From assembly GCA_900708905.1 (NCBI GenBank), contig CAADRB010000010.1:2983578-3047577 (forward strand): 64,000 nt of DNA. The letters run 5' to 3'. Below are positions 23,701 through 36,168 of this stretch, in pieces (positions within the stretch are counted from its first letter, which is position 1; every line of letters starts with the position of its first letter). Made by a program: the position numbers and the translations under genes. The notes below the pieces were generated by a model. That model searched no databases. It saw only the letters and a list, made by a program, of their open reading frames with translations, and was not told the origin of the DNA. Source of the stretch: Hymenolepis diminuta. Its lineage: Eukaryota > Platyhelminthes > Cestoda > Cyclophyllidea > Hymenolepididae.

Positions 23701-26476
23701 CTTCAAGAGAATATAGTCCTGCTTAGAAGAGGATTAAAGGTATAAGTAGTAATCACAATTCTTGGTATGAGCTGCATTCTAATATAAATTATAGCACAAA
23801 CTACCGAATTCTGAGAATATCTAGGTTACTCTTTCTCTATCCAAAGTGAGTACTGAAAAACGCTTTCTTTTCGGATGACTAGAATTACTGTTTTCATATA
23901 AATAACACTATAGGAGTGTGACCAGGCATCGGATGGGATGAAAAGAGGATTCTTAATCGACCTATTTAGAGGCGGAACTTACTAAGGACTATATTTTAAA
24001 CCATATATTGCATAAATCCTGATATCTTGAAAATACCTTCTGCAAATAATGGTCAGATTAAAGAAATATGAATGTTATAAATACTTTTTTATCATTCAGC
24101 TTTCGTAGATTCTCTAACTGGGCTTACAACTGCGAATTTCAGTTTATATCGGATAATCACTCTGTAGCTATGAACGAATCCTTAAATTTTCGACTTTTCC
24201 ATCTGTCAAACGATTTAGTACGGCTTTTTAAGATATGGGATGAGAGGAAATACAAATCAGCATAAATTTTTATGTATAGCGATCCGGTGCAATAACCCGA
24301 GAACAGTGAAAACTTTTCTCCAATCTTACGTGCCTAAATATAAAAAGATACCTTTCTAGTCTTCATTTTCAACTTCCTATATAAGTGAAATATAAAAATT
24401 TTGAGATCTCATGAACAGTAACTAACGTTTTTAACAAAATGGACCAAGTGAACAAAACTAGAGACGTGGTCGAAGTACGTACCGTTCTTCATTAGTTTAA
24501 AGCAATATCATTCTCGCCCTGTTAAATTAATTTTATAAGTCTTAAGCTCGAGCAAAATATTGGGGTTAAGGAAAAAAGACAATTGTAATCCTGTGTGAAA
24601 AGTGTTATTCATATTAATCAAATAGTGCTTGAATTGAGATTGAAATACTTTCAATATCAGAAAAGTGTACTAATTCAAATGCACTCTTTCCACAAAATCC
24701 TGCATCTTAAACTTCTCTAATTATCTAATTCAGCTAACATGTTTGTTCAAAACAAATAGAAGAAACAAAAAATTTTAATTTTCAATCAGGATAAATTATT
24801 GGTCTATAATTAAAATTGATTTGTTGAAAATAATTCTAGTAATCACCATGAGCGAGCTTTTTTAACCTCAATTATCTTAAACTATCCTTAGATTACTAGT
24901 AAAAAACTACTACCATGGCAGACCTCTCTGTACTGATCAATCTGCTCTGAACAACGCTGTCAAGGTCTATCACTCAGAGGAGAAGGAGTTTGATCCAGAT
25001 GTTTGAACTCGGTGTAATGGTAGAACAAATTAAATCCTAATTAAAAGGAGACAGTCTGATTTTGAGTTGAAAACGATGCTCTGACTTGTAGTTTTATGCC
25101 TCTAACTGTTCATCCCTTCATCTCAGACCTGGACTATTCTACTGCTTCTCTTGTTTAGATGCCTCTCTAAGATTAAACTATGTAAAATTTTTGTTTTGAT
25201 AAGGGTAATAAATGAATGACTAAATCCTTTTTCAAAAAACATAGATCAAGTGTAGATAAATAAATGTTATTCAAATGAGAGGCATTAATTTGTGTGAATG
25301 TGCAATCAGCAAACACGTACTTTCACAGCAAATGAACTGAGAAAGAGATACCATTAACTGAAAAAATACTCTTCTGCCTTCGGAACCCCACACGTCTAAC
25401 GAGCAGTGGAGAATAAAAAGCAGACTTACGCCCAGTTTACAGTTATTATTCTTCTTCAAATCAATTTTAGAATAGTTTTTTCATCCCTGCAACCAAATGA
25501 AGGCAAGAGAATAAGGAAGTAGAATTGACAAGTGTCCTGACAATAGTAACACAGACACAACGAAACTTGTCCCTAGAGAAGGCAAGTTTTCGAGGCTTTG
25601 AGACCTTGACATTCAAGGCAGAAAATTTTTAAAGAATTCCATGTAATCGTTGCTGGTTTAAATGTTTTAAATATTTCGCTCTAAAATAACAAATTAATGC
25701 CCCCATATTTATGTGCAGAGTTAGCGACTTTTAACTCTGCAAAGAATTTGCGAACATGTGTATAATAAAATCGATAATGATCGATTTTTCCATTTTACAG
25801 TTACAGCGGTTTGGACGCACTTGGTAAGCATTAAACAAATGTACGCCTAAATGAGAATACTTTCTTCGCCAGGTGAAATGAACATGATGGATGGATTTAG
25901 AATAAACTAATAAATTATATAAACACACACAATTGTTAGTGTTTTTTAAAGATTATATTGTTACTAATTTTTAACTCGCTCCTAATATGTCTGTCAGTGA
26001 TTAAAATGGTAAATTTGAGAGCTTTCCCATTAAGGAGAATTAAAACTATCCCATATTTCTTCCTAATTGTTTTGCGACATGTAGCTTAAACAACATCATG
26101 CACAGATTTTCTAGTTTTTACATAAATAATTGAAAAACAATAATTTACTGATGTATTAAAATAGCCAATTGGACAAGAAGTTTTATAGGCTTCAATATTA
26201 CATTTATCAAAGGAAGCAAAACCTAAAATGCAATTTTTTTCGTGAAAATGTGAAGATTTCTCATAAGCTTGAATAGCAATGAGTATCTCTGCTCTTTCGA
26301 TTTCCAAGACTATTCATTAAAGAACAATTGCAGCTTTTCTAAACAAAAACCTAAATCCAATTGAATTTTCATTGCTGAAAATCAGCACCATAGTAGAAGT
26401 AGCATATTGGTTCAGTAAGTAATAAAGTGGGGGTCCAATAAGAGTACATAATGTAGTCAGAATATCAAGAATTTTG
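23701..26476. other. AT-rich intergenic DNA, nothing recognised
   Basis: Several 62-73 codon frames (for example 24068-24265, 25731-25928, 26086-26307) have no recognisable domain. The last ~90 bases before mariner copy 1 share short strings with 17230-17310. Confidence 0.45.
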
Positions 26477-27726
26477 TCATCTTGTAACAGAATTTCCGTC
26501 CACTTTTTAAACTTGAATCAAAGTGAAAGTTTTGTCAAAAATACATTTATTCAGTATTCAACACAGTCACCATTTTTATGATTTGCATCTTCCCATCTTA
26601 CCATAGGCTTTCTCATTCCCTCTTCACAGAATTTAGCCTGTTTGGACTCAAAAAAAGAAACTAGCTTCTTCATTTCGACCTCTTCTCTTGAAGTAAGCCT
26701 TTGTCCCAAGCCTTCAATGATTCTCTAAGCTCCTGAAAAGATGAAAACGTGCATGACTTCTCAGCCAAATTCTTCCACGAGATTTTTGGTTGCTCTTGAA
26801 GTGTGGGGTCTGGCATTGTCATGGTGCAGAATCACTCCTTTTCGATTGATCAAAGAAGGCCATTTGTCCTGCCTTCCGTTAACTGCTTTTAAACGAGTCA
26901 GCTGCTGACTTCAGCAACTTCAGATGCTATTGCTTGATTGTCACCCATTAGTTCATAATAGACAATTCCCCTCATATTCCACCATACACACAAAAGAATT
27001 TTTTCAGGTGCAATCCCGAATTGTCTCGATTGTGGAATTGGCTTTGAGCCACTGTCCTGACTTAGCCACTGTCTTTTGCGCTTAACATTGTTCTAAAGGA
27101 TCCACTTCTCGTCACTGTCAGTTATGAATCGGTCTAGAAAAGGTGCCAGAAGTTCACCAGAACACAGTGAAGCACAACAGGTCACACGCTGTTGCTTGCT
27201 GATTTCTGACAGATCGTGTTGGGTGGGGGAGGAGGCCATTTCCCAACCTTTGAGACTTTACCAGCCAAGTCTTCTCATTTCCCTATATATGGTCATGTGG
27301 TGGCTTACGTGAAAGGTTTTGCTCAGTTCTCTAGTAGTGCAGGTTGGATTTGCATCAATGGCAACTTCCAATTGCTCAGAATTGAGATTTTTGAGCATCC
27401 TGCTCTTGGTTCGTCCTTCAGGCTGAAGTCATCCTGCATAACCGCCAGCAGAAAGCCGCCTTCTGCAGATCTTTTCATTCACAACATCATTTCCATAAGT
27501 GTTTTTGAGTGTTTTTGCTGCTGAGCTTGCCGTACTTCCTTGGTGAAATTGAAACAGTAAAATATGCCTGATATGGTTATTTTATCAATTTTCACACAAT
27601 CTGGAAGGAGAAATAATATTTTATTAATTACCATAGATAAACACACCACATTAACAAGCTAGATTGAAGTAATCGTGCCCTAAACACACAGCTTAAAAAT
27701 TAAGCAGAACTTCTGTTGCCACCTGA
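26477..27726 (-). mobile_element. mariner DNA transposon copy 1 (inactive)
   Basis: The element is 1250 bp. The right end read inward is TCAGGTGGCAACAGAAGTTC; the left end is a damaged version, TCATCTTGTAACAGAATTTC. TA follows at 27727-27728, but the left dinucleotide is TG, so one TA target copy has mutated. Size, terminal repeats and transposase motifs identify the mariner (IS630/Tc1/mariner) group, which moves by cut-and-paste into TA. Bases 26640-27701 match 36330-37391 without a difference that I could find. Confidence 0.92.
26551..27560 (-). pseudogene. mariner transposase pseudogene, copy 1
   Basis: Minus-strand translation in several frames gives mariner landmarks in order. These are an N-terminal helix-turn-helix remnant ending DDFSLKDEPRAG; SDEKWIL followed by a stop, then NNVKRKRQWL (first catalytic Asp); PEKILLCVWWNMRGIVYYEL; LHHDNARPHTSRATK (second catalytic Asp, codons at 26803-26826); and a tail with TSREEVEMKKLVSFF and WEDANHKNGD. 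Lesions: a stop after DEKWIL, a stop in place of Trp after EEFG, several frame changes, and a deletion removing the usual YSPDLAPSD segment with the third catalytic Asp of the D,D34D triad. The product cannot be an active transposase. Confidence 0.88.
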
Positions 27727-28539
27727 TATTTTGATTGAATTCTGAAAGTATTCAGTTGTCAACTTCCTCATAAGGATATAATTCGCCTTACAATGTCCAA
27801 ATATTTCTGAGGTCAATTTTTAAGATTTGATCTCTGAATTTCTGTGATATTCAGACATCGTTGATCACTTGATTTAGTAAAATAGCTGGTTATGCTGCTT
27901 TCATTCATTTGTATATTCTTACAGTTATAAGAGCTTTAATATGAAATTATACGCCGCATGTTTCATGGTTTACAGAAGTAAAAAGCAACCCAGGAAAGAA
28001 TTAAAAATCAATTTAGAGAACCTTACTTAGCTATTTTTATCTTAGAAAATATAAAGACTGCACATGTATCTATGCACATGAAAAGTTTGATTAATAGTCG
28101 CACTAAACAGTAATACAATTATATGTAAGAATTCCGTTGTCTTGCTTTTTACACAAATCCTTTTGCGAAAGAAGACAAATTGAATCCTCTGAATGATAAA
28201 TTAGCAATTTAACATTACTTCATTAACTGTAATTGATCATTAAAATTCAGTCCAATCATTATCAATCAGTAGGCTTCAAACTTTGGTCAGAGAAGAAGGG
28301 TTGGCTTCAACATAGATTCATCCTCTTCCCAAATTTTTTGGAACGTCTCAATCTTTGGCATGGGAATTTCTGGCTTTCTCTGGAATTTGAGCCGTAAAAA
28401 TTTCCAACCATTATAGTAATATTGATCATTTTATTGCCCCTCATAAAACTGAGACGACATGACTTGCCGACAGTCAGTTATGGTTAATCAATAAAAAAGT
28501 AGTGTCTGGGTGGCTGATGATGAAGATGTTTAGTCATCT
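27727..28539. other. AT-rich DNA with a possible old repeat
   Basis: The segment 27880-27940 (AGCTGGTTATGCTGC, then TTCATTTGTATATTC) resembles 63741-63790 (GGCTGGTCATGCTATC, then TTCATTTGTATATTC). Nothing else is recognised. Confidence 0.35.
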
Positions 28540-28960
28540 CTCTATTTGGTTTGAGAGTAATCATTGGCGGTGTCTCTTTCTCTATAGTTGAGGTGACGGC
28601 GGTGTCGGCGAACTTGATAGATGTTCACGATGTCTCTCTTTCCCTCCCTTCCTTCTCCTCTTCCAGACTGCTTTATCATTCATACAAGCCATCTTGTGCA
28701 CATCATTGTCTAGTCTGCACACATATGTATGCATGAGATCATAAATCTTTTCGCGAAGTCCAACAAATGTGCACTATAAGAGGGAGCGACTAGCCGGCCA
28801 GTCGACTGGTGTCTATCCGTCGGCCAAGACTCCTCCCCACCTACTTCTCCACACCCCCGGACAGACGTCTGCTCGCTTTCGAATACGCAAGCTTGAGCTA
28901 ACAACTCATCTATTTGCATAAGTTGTGAGTGGAATAATTATCTCTCTCTTTTTGACCGTC
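28540..28960. other. GC/CpG-raised island with TATA-like site and palindrome
   Basis: Contains TATAAG at 28775-28780, a perfect 12-bp palindrome CCAGTCGACTGG at 28798-28809, and CpG-rich and C-rich text to 28865. A donor-like TTGTGAGT lies near 28923. The spacing of TATAAG to the palindrome (about 23-30 bases) would suit a core promoter and start site. No associated frame is recognised. Confidence 0.3.
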
Positions 28961-30559
28961 GAATATCTCTTTGATGCTGACATTGCATCACACTCCCTAT
29001 GGTGTCTCTATCAGATAAAGAAGACTCGGCGATTGTCTGGTTTTTCTCGATAATAGGAAGAATTTAGTTAGTGATGCTTGTGCTTAAGAATATATCAGTA
29101 TTGATATTCATTTTACTTCGCCTTTTTACTGTTAAGCCAAGCATGTACAATGTATTTTGGGATCAAATTTAATGCCTTCAGATGTCTCCAAAATGACGGT
29201 CACTGTAAAATAATTTTTGATTAGATATTTGACAAAACCATCTATAGTTTTAATATATAATATGGCATTTACAACTTAAGAAAATAAACTATATTAATTC
29301 CAAAGAGAGAATTTTACATTTTACGTCCTTAGAAAAATTAAGGAAAGTAGTCGGTGACCTTCCCCAGTCCAGACTTACAGAATATATCAAGAGGACTCAT
29401 GTTCTTAGTCTGTGACTATCTACTTATATAAAAAAGAGATGACAACTCGTTTATTTATTTTATTTTTTACTTTACTAAGTGGCATTTGGCGTAGTATTCG
29501 TTTCTTTGATTTTCTAACCTACCCTTAGTAGGAATCAAATTATATAAACTCAGCCAGTGGGAATGCATCTTAAACACAGCCACCATTTAATAAGAGTAGA
29601 CTGCAAGGATTTGGGATTTGTTTCAATAACTTATTTTATTTTTATCTAGCGATATTATTTAATTATTTTATGACTAAGGCAGTTTTTTAATATTACATTT
29701 TAACCTTGACCCTTAAATTATCTCGACATTAAGTCGAGGAACCAAACTCAAATCCGATCTGAAAAGTAGTGTCAGTGACTTTCGCGAATAAAAACCAGTT
29801 TAGTGGCACTAAATATTATTTGAATTCCGTTGAACTCCAAAAGCCTGAAATAAATACTTTGACCGTTGATAACTCTTTACCATTAATAAGAGATTCATAT
29901 TCCAAACTGTCCTCTTCATTTCTGCCAAATGTTAGCTTTTTAATGATTTACATTACATTTTTCTAATGATTTTACCTTGTTTTCAAAGTGTAAAATGATT
30001 AGAAAAAAGGAGTATGCGAAGGAGACCCTTTTATACAGCACCCTTTATAATAGATGTCACAATGCATTGTTACGAATAGAAAAATAAAAAGAAATTATAA
30101 AACATATAATTTAGCAAATTCGTGCCCCGATACAATTAGCTAATGCATTAATTTCATCTTAACGAAGCTTTTTGGTCCAAAATCTTTATATAACCGGCCC
30201 TATCCATGTATATTTTCATCTAACTCGTTCCCCGATAAAAAATTATATTATTATAAGTTGAGAAATTCCCTTCAGTTTATTAAAGAGACCGCTTAATAAA
30301 GATTTAATTAGTGAGCAATTTTTAATCATCTAAACTTTTAATGCAAACAAGAACTTCTTCTCAAATGGGGTTAATCAAAGAGAGAAAGAGCGAAGACATA
30401 TGTACAAGCACGCATGTTTTAGCTGAAATTTGTAAAGGGCTTAAAAGAGTAAACCGCCGCTCCACCAGCCAGAAAGTAAAAGGAATAGCATTTAATGCAG
30501 AAAAAAGCACAAATGCACCTTGTCTGGAGGCAAATCTGCGCAAAGATATGAAATTAAAA
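28961..30559. other. AT-rich intergenic DNA, nothing recognised
   Basis: Short frames only (29769-29966, 30341-30562), none with a domain. Confidence 0.45.
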
Positions 30560-31080
30560 TAAGCGAATGAATCCGCGCGCGCTCAGCCAAAAAGGTAGAG
30601 AAAAACCGCATCTCCACTACTGCGCAATCGTACAACATAAAGAAAAAACGGGAGGAGAGATGAAAAGGCCATGCGCCGAATTAGCAAGCGAACCAGGCTC
30701 ACGAACAAACGGGTAAATGTCCCGACATACATACGTAGAGGAGAGGAAAAAGTTAATCTGTGTAGGAGAGAGGAGCAGAACTGAACTGAACTGGAGAGGA
30801 ATACAGTACCCCTCTCCTACTATCCCTCTTTTTCTTAAATTAATAAACTCAGATGCGAGATCTCGCTCCCTCCTTCCGTATCTTCTTTTATCTTCGGGAG
30901 AACTTCGGTTTTCTTCAAAGAGGAGGTAAGTAGGGACAGAAAGTTTTCGATGGTGTTTTACCGCTTACTTACTTTTGTTTTGATAGATTTTAACTGGAGA
31001 TTTCGCGCGTTCTCTCGCTTGCTCTCGCTTCATCTATCTACCAGATGAATTTTTGTTGCGAAGATTTGCCGCCTCTTATG
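30560..31080. other. GC/CpG-raised island
   Basis: Contains CCGCGCGCGCTCAGCC (30571-30586), GAGA-rich stretches at 30640-30800, and a CT-rich end with CGCGCGTTCTCTCGC near 31002. GAGGAGGTAAGTAGG at 30919 resembles a 5' splice donor. Candidate regulatory region or first exon. Confidence 0.3.
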
Positions 31081-32004
31081 TGTTCATAATGTTTTATTGA
31101 TTAAAGTATTTTATAAATATAAATTCATTTTTCATACGCTTATCACTTTGATCACTTTCCGACTTAAAAATTTTAGGCAAAATATGTTAAGTAGAATAAA
31201 TTAATTAGGATAAGTCAACGTTGTCCCAGAAATATTATAAACTAAATATTTTTATTTTAGGACAGTGAATATCTTCATATGTTAATATTTAATAAAACTA
31301 AGAGGAATTGTCTTTTATTTCATACATTTATTATATTAGGGCAGAGTAATTATATGCTGCCAAAGTTGTTTTAAAATGTCACGTTTTAGAACATATTCAG
31401 TGATCTATCATGTCTTGGGTAACTCACTATCAGAGCAGATGTGTTGTTAGGAAATCTTTGCTGTAATGCGATTATTGAAGTGCAGTGTCCTTCTGTCATT
31501 GTGAATGAAATTGAAAACATATTCCTTGAGGATAAATGCCCCTCAGATGTAGTTATTTTAGGGAATGGAGATGGAATAGAATGAAGTCTGAATAGAGGAT
31601 ATTAAATCTGAATATTTGAGCTATGACTTCTTAGGCCTAGAACTCATATGAACATACTCTTCTATAACAGTTCAACTTGCAACCGAGATTAATGCCCCCA
31701 TTGGATGACTAGAGTGTCCACCGTATCAAACTGTCATTCGTAATTTCTGGGACGGTTAAAACCTATCAAAAACCCGTTTTAATACCTGCTACAAAATACG
31801 TAATTTTAGAAATTGAAAGTGACCTAATCGTGGGCTGATACAAGATTGAGACTGTTCGTTGGGGTTAGTGTAGCAAATAAGATTGGCAATTAGTTAAAAT
31901 GGATTGCTAGATCAGCCAAGGAGTTCACATAATTGACAGAATAAAATACAGACATTGTGGTAGAATTTGTCTATTAGAGAAGTCACTTTCAATTTGATCA
32001 ACGC
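31081..32004. other. AT-rich intergenic DNA, nothing recognised
   Basis: No supported feature up to the assembly gap. Confidence 0.45.
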
Positions 32005-32342
32005 NNNNNNNNNNNNNNNNNNNNNNNNNNNNNNNNNNNNNNNNNNNNNNNNNNNNNNNNNNNNNNNNNNNNNNNNNNNNNNNNNNNNNNNNNNNNNNNN
32101 NNNNNNNNNNNNNNNNNNNNNNNNNNNNNNNNNNNNNNNNNNNNNNNNNNNNNNNNNNNNNNNNNNNNNNNNNNNNNNNNNNNNNNNNNNNNNNNNNNNN
32201 NNNNNNNNNNNNNNNNNNNNNNNNNNNNNNNNNNNNNNNNNNNNNNNNNNNNNNNNNNNNNNNNNNNNNNNNNNNNNNNNNNNNNNNNNNNNNNNNNNNN
32301 NNNNNNNNNNNNNNNNNNNNNNNNNNNNNNNNNNNNNNNNNN
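32005..32342. other. assembly gap (338 N)
   Basis: A continuous run of N. Frames that appear to span it are artefacts. It lies between the two mariner copies. Confidence 0.99.
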
Positions 32343-33264
32343 ATCGTGATCTCTAAAGGCAAAAGACAAATTCGAGAACACATTTCCGCGACCCTCGATG
32401 TTTTTCATTTCCTTTTCAATTTTGAATACGTGTTAGTAACTGAATCCATCTGAAAGTACATCAGCTGATAAGAGTGCATTGTAATGTCTACATCAGACAC
32501 AATATTTTATCTTCTAAATATTTGTAACTGACCACTTAGCTACAGTTTGGCAAAAAGATTGACATAACCTTTCAGTCATTCTTTTGATAAGGCATAATAT
32601 AAATAGATATATATTGAAATTGCAAAGAGTTTGCCCCAAATGTTAAATAATTTTCAAAGAATTTTACGCAGAGAATTTTTGGCTCATTACAAGCACCAAA
32701 TCTTTAACAAAACGCATTGTTTCTGTTGCTTAGAACAGTCCCTCGACAAATATTTTTCTCCTATAGAGTATTTTTTCACGAGTTTATTGTGAGGACTCCC
32801 CTTCGATAAAAATGGATGAGACGAACTAAAAAGCATGTAAGCAAGTTGGCCAGTAATGTTTGGTAGAAAGTCACGCACAGGTGGTTACAAAGAGGCAAGA
32901 TTAAAGACCCGTCTTCTTTGGTTACCAGTAATTCTAGAAACAGAAAAGTAAGTACTCAGACAAAAAGACGAAAAAACAGCGGTGGAGGAATTGCTCCATG
33001 TACTCTCGAGTGGATGAGAAAAAAAACATTGTCTCACTTAGATATGGCTAGAAGAAAGTAGTGAAAAGGAACGCAACAGTGTAGTGGTGTGTTTACTTAT
33101 TTACGCATTTATTTGTACATTATTGCAAATTGTAATTTAGAATATATCAGAAAAATAATGACAAATATACTTTGTGCCTTGATTTATTAGACTTCACCTG
33201 CCACGTTATGATCATGCAAAATCATCCAATTATTGCCGTCATAGGAGCAAAAAATGAATTTCAT
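32343..33264. other. AT-rich intergenic DNA, nothing recognised
   Basis: A small imperfect hairpin lies at 32882-32927 (arms TGGTTACAAAGA and TCTTTGGTTACCA). No coding content is recognised. Confidence 0.45.
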
Positions 33265-33480
33265 TCGATAAGCTCTGGACATTATGGACAAGAACTTACT
33301 CAGTAAACCAGGTGAGGATTCATTAAAATTTGAATTTTCGATTATAGGGCTTTGAACTACCCATTAAGCAAATACTGCAAAATCCGAATCCAAAATCGAT
33401 TGACGTAAGAATCTTCCATACATCGTCTTTACTATTAAAATCTTTTCGATCCCTTCTCCTGAATCATTTGTAAGATTTAC
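33265..33480 (-). repeat. Repeat-B copy 4
   Basis: Read on the minus strand it contains GATTCTTACGTCAATCG, ATTTTGGATTCGGATT, TTAATGGGTAGTTCAAAG and TGAGTAAGTTCTTGTCC. These are in the order and spacing of copy 3 at 21884-22038. Confidence 0.5.
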
Positions 33481-35019
33481 TATTAACCAATTTCAGTTTT
33501 TTTTCTCCCGATGAAAAATGGAACTTTTGCTTCTAATTATAATCACTTGCCTTGATCGTAAGTGACAGTGTATGAACAGATACAAGTCATATTATTTCAT
33601 TTTTTCCAGTTTGTTTCGTATCTAATTTACGTATTCAATGAGTAGGAAGACTAGTCATTTCTGCATTCTGATTATTTAATCTATCTAAGAAAAATATAAC
33701 TTGATTCCATGAAGTTCACTGACAAAACATTGGGCATTTGAAATTTGATTTTAGTGCATTCATTGGGCGAAAGGCATGTGGACTGTTTTGCCAATTAGTC
33801 AACTCCATTTAATAAAGACCAATTCATTTTTCAATTTCAGATAAAATGAGGACCGGAAGATGTGCCACTTTCCATACTATTTTAAAGGGAGAGGAGAGCA
33901 AAATAGGATGATTTCAGTTTCGAACAATAAAGTATTTCAGGAGCTTGAGTTTTAATTTTAAATAATTCGTTCTTTACAACTTCAGGGCCCTTGAACAATT
34001 ATTTTCGATTGAAGAGTTTTCCGAGTAACTGAGGAGAAATTGACACTGAATGTTGGTTTTCATGAAAGAGATACTTTAATTTTTCAAGTATTCCGTAAAC
34101 TAGTTTGAATTTTTTGATAGACAAAGAAAGCGTGTGCCCCAAATTGCACGGTCTTATGAATTTGGTGGTGGCACATATCTCATCTTCCTTTCTGCGAAGC
34201 GCAGTGGTAGTAAAAGCCGAGATCTGGAACTTTGATGCAGGCTAATAATTTTTCACAATAAACTAGAAGCAGTGCTCCCTTAAGGCTAATTTTACTGAAA
34301 AGTGAGGAGAGTAAAATGTAAGGATTTTTTCGAAACGTTCATTCTTCAAGGTTTGAGAAATCTGAGGTTTATGAGCGGAAGATTCTCTAGGATTTAATTT
34401 TTTAACAAGCAAAATTCGCAATCACAGGTATTTTTACAATAATTTATTTCACAAACCAGTTATAATACGCATAATATTAGAAGGAATGATTCGACTTGAA
34501 TTAAATTTAGAAGATTATGCCCCAGAGATAGTATGGTCCTGATAATAAAAGTAGAGTGATGCAAATTTGGTTTCAAAATGCTCATTTTACCGTACATGCT
34601 TTTGAATTCAACATTCAGTGATCTATTGTCAACAGATGCGTACCTGTCATAGAAAGGATTAAAATATTTTAACTATTTAAAATTTGTTTAATAATAAAGA
34701 AAAAGTGTTGTATTTTACTATTATAATTAGAATACAGAGGTAGAAGCAATAAAAACGCATGTATTCAGGAACCATAATTGAAAATTTTTCGGTAAAGAGC
34801 ATATCACAGCTACTGGAAATCTACTTAACGTGAGATTACGGATCAAAAATTATAAAATTGTGTGAACAGGCGATAAAAAATTAAGATTAAAGATAATTAA
34901 CTAAATGAAAACCAATAAAGACCATCAATGCGGTATTTAACAATACCATGGGGGTTCTTTGTGATATTATTAATTTATCTTATGACTTTTGAGAGTAAAA
35001 TGGATCCTAGTGCTGTCTC
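33481..35019. other. AT-rich intergenic DNA, nothing recognised
   Basis: No supported feature. Confidence 0.45.
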
Positions 35020-35600
35020 TTTCTGGCATAAAACATAAGTAGACAAAACTAGAGGGGGAAGGGCGAGACAAATGCATTATCATCGCTATAAGTTATATAC
35101 CCATTTCTTTTAAGTAGAGGTAGGAAGAGAGGGATAGAGAGAGAGTCAGAAAGATTGAAAAAAGGAACAATCAGTGCCTAAGACAGAGAGAGATACGTAA
35201 CAAGAATGCTGCGCTTGTATTTCGAAGGTCGGTAGCGAAAGCGAGAGTATAATTTATTTGATGACAAATGGGGCAATATTAAGTACCGTCTGTGCATGCA
35301 TTTTTTGTACAGGATGAACAAAAAAGCGTGGAACCCCCCCTTCTCCCCCCAGTCAACCAGGATTGTATATTGTCTAGACTTGAATTCCTGGCGCTTTTCT
35401 TTCTCTACCCCTCTTTACAATATGTTTACAACACTAAGAGATAGCGAGAGCGGTTGGTCTTGACTTTGAAGCTTCAAAAAGTGGAAAAATGCGACAACCA
35501 TTTAGGTTCGATAGAGAGACAATGATGGGAAGGGGGAGGTTGGTGGCGAATACAGTATGCAGTCTACGAGACATCTAAAGAAGCAGCAAAATAATATTTT
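35020..35600. other. GA-rich, GC-raised island
   Basis: Contains GAGAGGGATAGAGAGAGAG at about 35127-35145, GGTAGCGAAAGCGAGAG near 35230, a C-rich block CCCCCCCTTCTCCCCCC (35334-35350) and GGGAAGGGGGAGG (35528-35540). The flanks are strongly AT-rich. Candidate regulatory DNA. Confidence 0.3.
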
Positions 35601-36168
35601 TAGTATAAGTAGTGTCCGATATACCCCCGGGCATTATTAAATTTCGATCAAGAAATAACTATGCTAGCTCTTTTCAACGAAATTATCAACTGGACCGATG
35701 GAGCGAAGTCAGTTTCAATTTCTTTACTCACTTTGTATAATTATTACTACAGTATGTATTCAAGACTTTCTTTCACAGAAATTGTAGAGATGTATAATGT
35801 TCGATAGAATATGATTGACGCAACTCAGTAGATCGATAAAGTTAGTTATTTGTGCACAGATTTCATCAGTCAAACACATATTGATGGATGCGATTAGTAT
35901 TCAATGACTGTCTTAGAAATTAAATGAAGAAAAGCTCATTTTTCAAAATCGTGTATAACAAAATAATTTTTTTATTCACTTTTGACAGAGGATATTTTCT
36001 TTAATTTTCTGTTTGAGTAACATCATTCGAAAATGTTCATTATAATATTCGAAATAATAATAAAGCGATTTACCTAAGATTTTCAAATAGAGCCGAAATT
36101 TCAGGTGAAAGTAGAGTTCGATGTATTTTAAGAAAGAATTTACACTTTTGGTTCATTTTCCTTTTCTA
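35601..36168. other. AT-rich intergenic DNA, nothing recognised
   Basis: It supplies the left TA target dinucleotide (36167-36168) of mariner copy 2. Confidence 0.45.

Noticed and set aside
27124..27524. Plus-strand frames of 62 and 102 codons, repeated exactly at 36814-37214
   Set aside because: They recur only because they lie antisense within the two mariner copies; the real homology is on the minus strand.
31925..32408. Frames of 129-152 codons around 32 kb
   Set aside because: They consist mostly of N from the assembly gap.
32882..32927. Hairpin with TCTTTGGTTA, resembling miR-9
   Set aside because: The motif would be on the 3' arm, whereas mature miR-9-5p lies on the 5' arm; similarity ends after ten bases and the loop is short.
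33645..33655. GGAAGACTAGT, resembling the 5' part of miR-7
   Set aside because: Similarity stops after 11 bases and I see no opposing hairpin arm in the flanks.
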